Shown here in pieces: positions 43,051 to 52,494 of a stretch of 64,000 bases of DNA. Source of the stretch: Bradyrhizobium erythrophlei (GTDB lineage: Bacteria; Pseudomonadota; Alphaproteobacteria; Rhizobiales; Xanthobacteraceae); the NCBI RefSeq assembly GCF_900129425.1, contig NZ_LT670817.1, positions 7,153,501 through 7,217,500 of the forward strand. Direction: 5' to 3'. The stretch's first letter is position 1. Each line of letters begins with the position of its first letter. The position numbers were made by a program, and so were the translations under genes. Under the pieces are notes generated by a model. It saw nothing but the letters and a program-made list of their open reading frames with translations, searched no databases and was not told where the DNA came from.

Positions 43051-43135
43051 ATCAACAGGATCGAGCCCCTACAGGGGCGATGATCCCCTGTTGATCATCA
43101 CAGGGGGTTATAGGGGGGTGACACACACAGGGGAT
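43051..43135. repeat. Cluster of AGGGG/CCCCT repeats with nested palindromes
   Basis: Six copies of an A(C/T)AGGGG-like word occur in about 75 bp, two of them inverted. ATCAACAGG (43051-43059) pairs with CCTGTTGAT (43087-43095), and GCCCCT/AGGGGC form an inner stem; GATCCCCTGT is repeated inverted as ACAGGGGATC near 43135. The 458-bp gap 42984-43441 has no gene. This resembles an iteron-type origin or a partition site, but that is inference. Confidence 0.6.
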
Positions 43136-43441
43136 CGACAACAGATAGACATGGGACCGACAGCATGATCAGCAGGCGGTGCAAACCCTTGTGGCACGGC
43201 GATTACCCCTACAGCGAGATGCGCCGCGTTGCGGGAAACCCACGTTTTCATTGATGCATCACGATCTACAGCTTGGCATCGTTTGAAAACGCCACACCCC
43301 CTGGGCGAACCGCTACCGTTGCTGCACGTAGTGTTTCTGGAATATGTGTCGCTCGACGCGGATTGGGATTGCAACCCGACAAGGCTGGCTCCGCACCGGC
43401 CTTCCGCGTTCCACAGTGCGGGCCAGCGGAGGCGCAAGCCA

Positions 43442-43930
43442 ATGATCAAGCGCCCGAACTGGGATCAGCACGAATGGCCGAGCCGTACCGGCCAGCGTTT
43501 GCCGCCGGCCAAAATGCTGAGGGAGGCCGAGCGCGATCTGATGTACCTGTTTTTCGAGCTTAAGAGCCTTTGCGGTTTGAAAAAAACCCGGAAGATGTTC
43601 AAAAATTACTGCCGCGAGCCGAACGCAACCGACCAAAGATACAGGCAGCAGCTTGAATTGCTTGTGCGCTTGGACCGCATGAAGCCGAAACCGAACGTCA
43701 GGCGGTTGGCTCGGGAGCTACTTGCCGAGAAAGGCATCAGTCCCCGGAGTTCCAAATTTCACAGCCAGTTCGAAGCGATTGACAAGAAAATTCGGCGGCT
43801 GAAGAAAAACCGCGACCTCATTGAGGCCAGGTTCAAGGGCTTCTCGCCAACGCTGGTGGACGGTGAACCGACGAGGTTCAGGGTCGGAGAAATGAAAATA
43901 CGGACATTCCGCAAGCGTGAAATGTCCTAG
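43442..43930 (+). CDS. Hypothetical basic protein of the mobile element
   Basis: The 162-residue product is Lys/Arg-rich (MIKRPNWDQHEWPSRTGQ ... FELKSLCGLKKTRKMFKNYC ... KFHSQFEAIDKKIRRLKKNRDLIEARFKG) and looks like a DNA- or RNA-associated helical protein. The ATG at 43442 has GGAGGCG upstream, although the frame is open to 43229. No family was recognised. Confidence 0.62.
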   Translation: MIKRPNWDQHEWPSRTGQRLPPAKMLREAERDLMYLFFELKSLCGLKKTRKMFKNYCREPNATDQRYRQQLELLVRLDRMKPKPNVRRLARELLAEKGISPRSSKFHSQFEAIDKKIRRLKKNRDLIEARFKGFSPTLVDGEPTRFRVGEMKIRTFRKREMS

Positions 43931-44017
43931 GACATTTCGACATCGCGAGTTGGGGAATTTTCGGCCGCAGCGTCTGCCGCTACGACTTCCGCAGTTAATT
44001 ACTGCAAGGAAGCCGAA

Positions 44018-44200
44018 ATGCAGAACGACGACGACCTCACCGCTGTACAAGCTAGGCTGGGCGTCCAGCTGAAGGCGCGTTTCGAGAACTGGCGCCGCGC
44101 CCAAGACGAGATCCCCTCGATTTCCGACGCTCTGCGCTTGCTCCTTGAAGCGGGGCTCGATGCCGAGCGCACGGCACCCAGGAACAAGCAGCCCTACTGA
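44018..44200 (+). CDS. Small helical protein, possible ribbon-helix-helix regulator
   Basis: The 60-residue product (MQNDDDLTAVQARLGVQL ... IPSISDALRLLLEAGLDAERT) has the size and helix pattern of small RHH or antitoxin-like regulators. AAGGAAG precedes the ATG, and a strong terminator follows the stop codon. It stands first in the element's replication operon region. The role is inferred only from size and position. Confidence 0.62.
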   Translation: MQNDDDLTAVQARLGVQLKARFENWRRAQDEIPSISDALRLLLEAGLDAERTAPRNKQPY

Positions 44201-44205
44201 CGCAG

Positions 44206-44229
44206 AAGCCGCCCGGTCAAGGGCGGCTT
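44206..44229 (+). terminator. Rho-independent terminator
   Basis: AAGCCGCCC (44206-44214) pairs with GGGCGGCTT (44221-44229) around a six-base loop, followed by T residues. It lies 6 bp after the small gene's stop codon. Confidence 0.75.
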
Positions 44230-44279
44230 TTACGAAACCGTGGCCACCATCACCACACTCCACCCAAAAGGAACACACG

Positions 44280-44471
44280 ATGAATATGCCCAAGCTCGCC
44301 CGGATGTCGGCTTCTCCGTTGCCCGACGGCTCCGTCTTCTGGCTCGCCGATGGCACACGGTGCCCGTACTGCGACACGGTTCTCCGCTGCGATCCCGAAC
44401 CGCTTGCCAACGGCGCCAGCTTCCGCCTGATCTGCCAGTCGTGCCATCACGACATCATCTGCGTCGACTAG
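44280..44471 (+). CDS. Small zinc-ribbon-like protein
   Basis: The 63-residue product contains two Cys pairs (CPYCDTVLRC and CQSCHHDIIC) that could bind zinc. The ATG at 44280 has AAGGAAC upstream. The next gene, the sliding clamp, starts 3 bases after its stop codon, so the two are translated from one message. The function is unknown. Confidence 0.62.
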   Translation: MNMPKLARMSASPLPDGSVFWLADGTRCPYCDTVLRCDPEPLANGASFRLICQSCHHDIICVD

Positions 44472-44474
44472 ACC

Positions 44475-45629
44475 ATGATGCTCACCGCACCAGCCGCCGC
44501 GCTCGCCGAAGCCTTGTCGCTGGCTGCAACGGCCGTGCGCGGCAACATTAACCTCGCGCCCGTGCACCTGGTCGCCGACAAGGGCGCGGTCTCTTTCACC
44601 TGCTCCGGGCCCGGCATCTCGATCAAGATCACCGCCATCGCCGACATCGCCGAGCCCGGCGAGGTTACTGTCGCCGCCAACCGCCTCGGCGGGTTGATCA
44701 CCGGATTCTCATCCAGCAGCTCGATCACGGTCAACACCACCGATAACACCACACAGATCTCGTGCGGCGACAGCCGCTTTTACCTGCCGGTCCTCCCCGA
44801 TGTTCCGGCTGCGCTCAAGTTCGATACCGAGAGCACCGGCATCGAGGTGGCGGGCAACGACCTCCTGGCGCTGTTGGAGGTGGTGCCGGCCGCCAGCACC
44901 CAAACGACGCGGTTTTTTCTGACCGGACTCTACATGCACAGCGTTGGCGACGAGTTGGTTGCCGTCGCCACCGACGGCACCAGGCTGCTGCGCGCCGGCA
45001 TCAAGGCGGACCACCTATCGACGGATCGCAGGTTCATCGTGCCGTCGAAGGCCGCGACGGCACTGATCAGGCTGGTCAAGCAGACCAAGCCCGACAGCGT
45101 CACGCTGCGGCGTTCGTACGCGCGGTTCGCGGTCACCGGGCCGGGATTCGAATTTGTCACGGCGTTGATCGATGCAAAATATCCCGATTACGAGCGCCTG
45201 CTGCCGCGCGCGTCGATCAACGTGGCGCAGTGCAAGCGGTCGGATTTGATCGGCGCGCTCGCCAGGCTGGGGGCTGTGGCCGATGGCGAACTGCCTCTGC
45301 TGGCTCTGTCCTGGATCGACGGGGAGCCCCTGCGCCTGTTTCTGCCGCGCCAGCCCGGCGATGCCGAGGATCGCGTTCCGGCGGAAACGCGCGGCAGCGC
45401 CCGGCTCGCAATGTCGCTGCCGCAGCTGACGGCGATGGTCTCGAACTTCCCGTCCGACCGCCTTCACCTCGAAGTCACCGATGCCGATGGGCCGCTGATG
45501 CTGCGGGGTGAACGCAGCAAGCTCGGGATCCTGATGAGTTGCCGCTGGACTTTTGCGGAGGGCGAAAAGCCCGAAACCGAAAAACGGCCCGCGTTCGCCC
45601 GCTCGGGCGCGATGCCGAATGTGCAATAG
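44475..45629 (+). CDS. DNA polymerase III beta clamp (DnaN)-like protein
   Basis: The 384-residue product shows the three-domain repeat of bacterial sliding clamps: FSSSSSITVNTTDNTTQISCGDSRFYLPVLPD in domain 1, FFLTGLYMHSVGDELVAVATDGTRLL in domain 2 and the conserved FVTALIDAKYPDYERLLP near the end of domain 2. The C-terminus does not end at the usual MPMRL-like tip but extends with a Lys/Glu-rich tail. A plasmid- or phage-borne clamp suggests that the element supplies its own processivity factor. It is followed by the SSB-like and primase/helicase genes. Confidence 0.88.
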   Translation: MMLTAPAAALAEALSLAATAVRGNINLAPVHLVADKGAVSFTCSGPGISIKITAIADIAEPGEVTVAANRLGGLITGFSSSSSITVNTTDNTTQISCGDSRFYLPVLPDVPAALKFDTESTGIEVAGNDLLALLEVVPAASTQTTRFFLTGLYMHSVGDELVAVATDGTRLLRAGIKADHLSTDRRFIVPSKAATALIRLVKQTKPDSVTLRRSYARFAVTGPGFEFVTALIDAKYPDYERLLPRASINVAQCKRSDLIGALARLGAVADGELPLLALSWIDGEPLRLFLPRQPGDAEDRVPAETRGSARLAMSLPQLTAMVSNFPSDRLHLEVTDADGPLMLRGERSKLGILMSCRWTFAEGEKPETEKRPAFARSGAMPNVQ

Positions 45630-45656
45630 CGGATCAGAAAACAGAAAGAGGAAGTC

Positions 45657-46385
45657 ATGCATACGCTCCCTACCAAGCTCAAGACCGCCGACGAACGCCT
45701 CGAAGCTCTCGCCCGCTCGGCATCAAACGTCACGCTGCTGAAGTACAACAGCGGCAACTGGACAATCTCCGACAATCCAGTACCCACCGACACGCGCTTC
45801 GTGCTCTACCCGGATCAGGTCGCGCACTCCTGGACCCACTTCGAAGCCGGCAAGGTTGTCACCGATATCACCGCGGTGGTCGCCGACGACGAGAACGGGA
45901 GTTCTGAACTTCGGATCGTCAACGGCAAGGATCGCAAGGACCTCGGCATCGACGACGAATCGAAATGGGAACTCGACTCCACAGGAAAACGTCGCGATCC
46001 GTGGGTGTACGGCTTTGCCCTCCCAATGATGAACCTCGAGACCCGCGCGGTGGTCGTGTTCAAGATCGCGTCGGTCGGCGGCATGGGCGCTATCGCTGGG
46101 CAGGTTTTGAGCTTCACCCAGAACAAGCACCTGGGCTATCCCGTGGTGACGCTGTCGACCGGCAGCTACAGGAACAAGAAGCACGGCGGCTTCACCTCAT
46201 TTCCGGTGTTCGTCAACGTCGGTTTTGACAAGCCGCCCGCGCCCGAAATCGCGAGCGGCGGCAACGGCGGCGATGGTGGCAACAGCGGCGGCGGCGGCGA
46301 TGGTGCCCGCGTAGTCGGCGCGAGCAAGGTTGCTGTTCTGCGCGACCGCGAGGTCGACGCCATGGATGACGATATCCCGTTCTAG
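45657..46385 (+). CDS. Protein with SSB-type C-terminal tip (probable element ssDNA-binding protein)
   Basis: The 242-residue product has a soluble N-terminal domain (about residues 1-190) without a recognised OB signature, a Gly-rich linker (GGNGGDGGNSGGGGDG) and the tip DDDIPF, which is the hallmark of bacterial SSB, where it recruits repair and replication enzymes. Its place between a sliding clamp and a primase/helicase supports an ssDNA-binding role. A GAGGAAG ribosome site precedes the ATG. The fold of the first domain is not clear. Confidence 0.75.
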   Translation: MHTLPTKLKTADERLEALARSASNVTLLKYNSGNWTISDNPVPTDTRFVLYPDQVAHSWTHFEAGKVVTDITAVVADDENGSSELRIVNGKDRKDLGIDDESKWELDSTGKRRDPWVYGFALPMMNLETRAVVVFKIASVGGMGAIAGQVLSFTQNKHLGYPVVTLSTGSYRNKKHGGFTSFPVFVNVGFDKPPAPEIASGGNGGDGGNSGGGGDGARVVGASKVAVLRDREVDAMDDDIPF

Positions 46386-46393
46386 GGGCCGTG

Positions 46394-48364
46394 ATGATCA
46401 CCTTGGCCCAGATCGCGCAGATGCTCGGCGGCGAGGTTGCCGCCGGGCAGGTACGCGCGCCTGCGCCGGGTCATTCGCCTGCCGATCGCGGTATGTCTAT
46501 CAAGCTCAGTGACGACGCGCCGGACGGCTTTCTGGTCAAGCTGTTCAATGGAGGCGACGATATCGCTGCCAAGGATTACGTCCGCAGCATGTTGGGCATG
46601 CCGCCGTGGCGTCCCAATGGCAACGGCTGCAATGGGCACGTGTCGCCGGGCGAAGAGATGGCCATTGCAATCGCTGAACTGCGCAAGGCAACGCCCGGAT
46701 CTTCAGCAACATCACGGGCGGCCGAGCCTTCGGCGTCACCTGCACACCATGTCCCGCCGCGTGTCGTTGCCACATATTCCTACGTTAGCGCCGATGGTGA
46801 GGTTCTCTACGAGGTGCTCCGGATGGAGCCGAAGAGCTTCCGGCAGCGCCGGTCCGTCGCAGGCGGCTATGCCTGGAACCTGGACGACGTGCGGCCTGTT
46901 CTCTATCGGCTGCCGGAGCTGCTCAAGTTTCCGGCCGCGACAGTTTTTTTGTGCGAGGGGGAGAAAGACGCCGACCGCGTCGCCACGCTCGAGCTGACCG
47001 CGACAACTATCTCCGGCAGCACCACCTGGACGCCGGAGCTGGCCGAGCCGCTGCGTGGCCGCGATGTCATCGTCCTGGTCGACAACGACGCCCCCGGCGC
47101 AGCGAGGGCCGAGAAGGCGGCGCTGGCCTTGCACGGCGTCGCGGCGTCGGTGCGGCTGGTCTTGCTGCCCGACCTGCCGCCCGGCGGCGACATCTCGGAT
47201 TACCTGGACGCCGGCAACAGCAAAGAGCAGTTGGAGCAGCTTTGTCTCAGCGCGCCGCTGTTCGATCCCAAGGCTGCACCGCCGTCGCCGGTCCTGGATC
47301 CGCTGCCCTTCATCGATACGTCAACATGGCGCGTCAATGAAGGTGTCCCGCCACGGGAATGGGGTGTACTCGATCTCTTTCCACGCCGCAGTCCCTCGCT
47401 CTTGTCAGGGGAAGGCGCCACCGGCAAGACGCTGTTGTTGCTGCAGCTCGGCGTCGCCCATGTGCTCGGCCGCGATTGGCTGGGCACGTTGCCGGAGCCG
47501 GGGCCGTTTCTGTATTTCGGCGCCGAGGACGACACCGACGAAATTCACCGCCGGCTCGCCGATATCCTGAAGCATTACGGTGCGGATTTCCCCGATCTGC
47601 AGGGCAACGTCCACTTGCTGACGTTTGCAGGCGAGGATGCCGTGCTTGGTCACGCCGATCGCACCGGGTTGGTGCAGCCGACGCCGTTGTTCCAGCGCCT
47701 GATGAAGGCCGCGATCGAGATCAAGCCGGTGTTGATCGGTATCGACACTTCGGCCGACGTATTTGCAGGCAACGAAAACGATCGGAGCCAGGTGCGCCAG
47801 TTCGTCGGCATGCTGCGCAAGCTGGCGATGCAGGCGAACGCCTACATCATCATCAATTCGCACCCAAGCCTCACCGGCATCAATTCCGGCAGCGGCCTGT
47901 CCGGCTCGACCGGCTGGCACAACAGCGTGCGGGCGCGGGCCTACCTGACCACCGTCAAGACCGACAAGGACGATGAGCCCGATCCGAACCTGCGGAAGCT
48001 GGAATTCAAGAAAAACAATTACGGCCCGATCGCCAGGACCATCGAGCTGCGCTGGGAGCGCGGCGTCTATGTTCCCCTCGGCCGGATCGGCTCGGTCGAA
48101 AAGATGGCGAAGGAGCATACTGCCGACCGACTGTTCGTTGCGCTGCTGGACCGCTTCAACGATCAGGGCCGCCATGTCGACGCGAAGCCTGCCTCGAAAA
48201 ACTATGCGCCGACCGTGTTCGGCAAGGAATCCGAGGCCAAGAGATACGGCCTCAGGAAGGCGGACCTCGAAGGAGCCATGCGCCGGCTGTTCGAGGCCAG
48301 TCAGATTGCTGTCGAGCCCTATGGCAGCCCCTGTCGTGGCACCACCCGGTTGGTGACGACATGA
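46394..48364 (+). CDS. TOPRIM primase and RecA-like helicase fusion
   Basis: The 656-residue protein has an N-terminal CHC2-like or linker region, a TOPRIM domain (FLCEGEKDADRVA ... VIVLVDNDAPGAARAEKAA; about residues 185-270) and a RecA/RepA-like ATPase with Walker A SGEGATGKTLLLLQLG and Walker B IGIDTSADVFAG. Such fusions prime and unwind DNA in phages and plasmids. A GTG at 46391 is an alternative start. The next gene overlaps its stop codon (ATGA). The C-terminus has a winged-helix-like end. Confidence 0.88.
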   Translation: MITLAQIAQMLGGEVAAGQVRAPAPGHSPADRGMSIKLSDDAPDGFLVKLFNGGDDIAAKDYVRSMLGMPPWRPNGNGCNGHVSPGEEMAIAIAELRKATPGSSATSRAAEPSASPAHHVPPRVVATYSYVSADGEVLYEVLRMEPKSFRQRRSVAGGYAWNLDDVRPVLYRLPELLKFPAATVFLCEGEKDADRVATLELTATTISGSTTWTPELAEPLRGRDVIVLVDNDAPGAARAEKAALALHGVAASVRLVLLPDLPPGGDISDYLDAGNSKEQLEQLCLSAPLFDPKAAPPSPVLDPLPFIDTSTWRVNEGVPPREWGVLDLFPRRSPSLLSGEGATGKTLLLLQLGVAHVLGRDWLGTLPEPGPFLYFGAEDDTDEIHRRLADILKHYGADFPDLQGNVHLLTFAGEDAVLGHADRTGLVQPTPLFQRLMKAAIEIKPVLIGIDTSADVFAGNENDRSQVRQFVGMLRKLAMQANAYIIINSHPSLTGINSGSGLSGSTGWHNSVRARAYLTTVKTDKDDEPDPNLRKLEFKKNNYGPIARTIELRWERGVYVPLGRIGSVEKMAKEHTADRLFVALLDRFNDQGRHVDAKPASKNYAPTVFGKESEAKRYGLRKADLEGAMRRLFEASQIAVEPYGSPCRGTTRLVTT

Positions 48365-48573
48365 ATAGCAGTTGCACTGGCGCGATGGACGCCGCTCCCC
48401 CACGGCACCGACAGAAGGCGCGCCGGCGCGGCGGCTGGCGATCCAGCGCGGCGAAGGTCATCCGCTGCTTGATGGCGCGTGGCGGCGGCTATGGCGAGAT
48501 CGTCGCCTATCTCGACGACGCGCTGTTCGAGGCCCGGCAGAGTGCTGTCGCAACCGAAATGGTGCGGCGATGA
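48361..48573 (+). CDS. Small hypothetical protein of the replication operon
   Basis: The 70-residue, Arg-rich product (MNSSCTGAMDAAPPRHRQKARRRGGW ... YGEIVAYLDDALFEARQSA) overlaps the previous gene's stop codon by 4 bases. The next gene likewise overlaps its stop codon. The chain of overlaps argues that these small genes are real. The function is unknown. Confidence 0.6.
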   Translation: MNSSCTGAMDAAPPRHRQKARRRGGWRSSAAKVIRCLMARGGGYGEIVAYLDDALFEARQSAVATEMVRR

Positions 48574-48776
48574 ACTGTCCGCCGGGCGTGTTGGACGAGG
48601 TCGTTGCGCGCCTTTGCCCGGCCGCCGGCAAGACACTGCGCGAGATCCACCGGGACCTGCAGTTCATCGCGCCCAGCTCGGTCCGCAGCGCCTTGCTGGT
48701 GCTGGTACGGTCCGGCCGCGCCAGCTTCGAAGGCGAGATGGGCAACCGCCGCTACCGGCTCTCGGAAGCCCCGTGA
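48570..48776 (+). CDS. Small winged-helix-like protein
   Basis: The 68-residue product (MNCPPGVLDEVVARLCPAAGKTLREIHRDLQFIAPSSVRSALLVLVRSGRASFEGE) has the helix and wing pattern of a small winged HTH domain. Its ATG overlaps the previous stop codon (ATGA) and its end overlaps the next GTG (GTGA). A regulatory role is possible. Confidence 0.6.
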   Translation: MNCPPGVLDEVVARLCPAAGKTLREIHRDLQFIAPSSVRSALLVLVRSGRASFEGEMGNRRYRLSEAP

Positions 48777-48905
48777 CGCGGCCGCGGCGCCAGGATATGT
48801 CCACACCCCCGGCCCTGCTCGGCCTGGTCCAGGCGCTTGCGCGGGCCGCCGCACTGGCGGAGTATCGCCGCCTCAACGGCATGTCCAACCAGCAGGGTTC
48901 CGACG

Positions 48906-50552
<1,647 letters not shown>

Positions 50553-50852
50553 ATAAACCATTGCGCGCCTTCCCGAAAAGCCGAACGCCGAAACGGATGT
50601 GGCCACCGCGCAAGCGCGCCGATCAATCCCGTCCGGAGGCTTCCTGAGAAGGCAACCCGGGCAAAGCCCCTGGGTCGCGGCCGGTATGTACCAACGCAGA
50701 TGCGCTTTGGAAAGGCCTGTGAAGCATCTTTTCGGGATTTTATGACGGTTAAAATACGCTATTTCGGGCTAAATCGGCCCCGCGAGAGCGCTCTTGCCAG
50801 AAGGGGCGCAAAAGCCGAGCCTGAAGGCCAAGAAAAGCTTTGAGGAAACGCC
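50553..50852. other. Spacer between tRNA-fMet and the aldehyde dehydrogenase gene
   Basis: No gene or repeat could be supported in these 300 bp. An A/T-rich stretch (about 50738-50770) may hold the promoter of either neighbour. Confidence 0.4.
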
Positions 50853-52286
50853 ATGGACCAGCCCCTGAAAAGCCCCGGGCAAAGCGCCCTGGAGGACGCC
50901 TTCCACGCCATGTTCGAACTGTCGCGGACCAGGCCTGAGCCTGATCTTGCCGGGCGACTCGACCGGCTGGCGCGGCTGCGCGCGGCGGTTTCGGAAAATG
51001 AAGGGCGTTTCGAGCAGGCGATCTCGGCGGATTTCGGCCATCGCAGCGCCACCGAAACCCTGATCGCCGAAACCATGCTGGTACTTGGCGAGATCAGGCA
51101 CGCCGCCAAACACCTGAAGAAATGGATGGCGCCGCAGCGCGTCTCCACCGCGCTGCAATTCATGCCGGCCAGGAACCGGCTGTTCCCGCAACCGCTCGGC
51201 GTCGTCGGCATCATTGCGCCCTGGAATTATCCGCTGCAGCTGACGCTGGCGCCGGCGGTGGGCGCGCTGGCCGCGGGCAACCGGGTGATGATCAAGCCGA
51301 GCGAGCTGGTGCCGCGGTTCTCCGCATTGCTGAAAGAGGTGATCGCAGCCAGGTTCGACGCCACCGAGATGCTCGTGACCGGCATCGACAGCGACATCGC
51401 GCAGGCTTTTGCATCGCTCCCCTTCGATCACCTGATCTTCACCGGCTCGACCCGGATCGGCCGGCTGGTGGCGGAAGCGGCGGGGCGCAATTTGACGCCG
51501 GTCACGCTCGAACTCGGCGGCAAGTCGCCCGCGATCGTCGACCGCTCCGCCGATCTCGGCGAAGCCGCGCAGCGGATCGCCTACGCCAAACTGCTCAATG
51601 CCGGCCAGACCTGCATTGCGCCTGATTACGCGCTGGTACCGGAAAATTCGGTCAAGGATTTTGCCGCCAGGGTGCAGGCCAATATGCTGACCATGTTCGG
51701 CAGCGATCCCGACAACAGGGATTACACCTCTGTTGTCTCCGACCGGCATTATGCCCGGCTCGAAGGGCTGGTGGCGGACGCCGCCGCCAAGGGCGCGGCG
51801 GTCATGCAGCCGGCAAAACCTGACGATCCCACATGGAAATCGAAGCGCAAATTTCCGCCGACCCTCGTGGTCGGCGCGACGCCTGACATGACCATCATGC
51901 AGGAGGAGATCTTCGGACCGCTGCTGCCGATCATGGGCTACCGGGACGCCGCCGAACCGATCGCCTACATCAACAAGCACGACCGGCCGCTGGCGCTGTA
52001 CTGGTTCGGCAAGGACGATGCGGCGCGCGACGAGGTGCTGGCGCGCACCGTCTCCGGCGGAGTCACCGTCAACGACTGCCTGTTTCACTTTACCCAGATC
52101 AACCAGCCGATGGGCGGCGTCGGCGCGTCCGGCACCGGCGCCTATCACGGCGAATGGGGGTTTCGCAGTTTGAGCAAACTGAAGCCGGTGTTTTACCGCT
52201 CGCCGTTCAACCGGCTCGCCGATCTCTATCCGCCCTATGGCGCCAAGATCGCGCGGCTGGAAAAGATGCTGCGATTCATGTCGTAG
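50853..52286 (+). CDS. Coniferyl-aldehyde-dehydrogenase-like NAD(P)+ aldehyde dehydrogenase
   Basis: The 477-residue enzyme oxidises aldehydes to acids. The catalytic Cys is in NAGQTCIAPDY and the general-base Glu in TLELGGKSPAIV. The coenzyme loop is FTGSTRIGRLVAEAAG, and IAPWNYPLQLTLAPAVGALAAGN is typical of the family. Length and the end YPPYGAKIARLEKMLRFM match coniferyl aldehyde dehydrogenases, which act on lignin-derived aldehydes; the substrate is not proven. A GAGGAAA ribosome site precedes the ATG. It is followed by the GMC oxidoreductase gene, a possible source of aldehyde. Confidence 0.92.
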   Translation: MDQPLKSPGQSALEDAFHAMFELSRTRPEPDLAGRLDRLARLRAAVSENEGRFEQAISADFGHRSATETLIAETMLVLGEIRHAAKHLKKWMAPQRVSTALQFMPARNRLFPQPLGVVGIIAPWNYPLQLTLAPAVGALAAGNRVMIKPSELVPRFSALLKEVIAARFDATEMLVTGIDSDIAQAFASLPFDHLIFTGSTRIGRLVAEAAGRNLTPVTLELGGKSPAIVDRSADLGEAAQRIAYAKLLNAGQTCIAPDYALVPENSVKDFAARVQANMLTMFGSDPDNRDYTSVVSDRHYARLEGLVADAAAKGAAVMQPAKPDDPTWKSKRKFPPTLVVGATPDMTIMQEEIFGPLLPIMGYRDAAEPIAYINKHDRPLALYWFGKDDAARDEVLARTVSGGVTVNDCLFHFTQINQPMGGVGASGTGAYHGEWGFRSLSKLKPVFYRSPFNRLADLYPPYGAKIARLEKMLRFMS

Positions 52287-52355
52287 TGCTTTTGAACTTA
52301 GAGCAAGGCCGGAAATGCGATGCGGTTATCGCAACTTGAAAGTCACCCGCTCCTT

Positions 52356-52445
52356 CGTCATGGCCGGGCTTCGTCCCGGCCATCTACGTCTTTCTTGCCT
52401 AAGCGAGTCAAGACGTGGATGCCCGGCACAAGGCCGGGCATGACG
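52356..52445. repeat. Pair of palindromic intergenic repeats
   Basis: Two hairpins lie between the aldehyde dehydrogenase and GMC genes: GGCCGGG/CCCGGCC (52362-52381 region) and GCCCGGC/GCCGGGC (52421-52440 region), each flanked by CGTCAT/ATGACG-type ends. The same family recurs at 60110-60200. Confidence 0.75.
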
Positions 52446-52494
52446 AGCTTATGAAAGCGCCGAGTCGAAAAATAACAAATGTGGGGGGATACGC

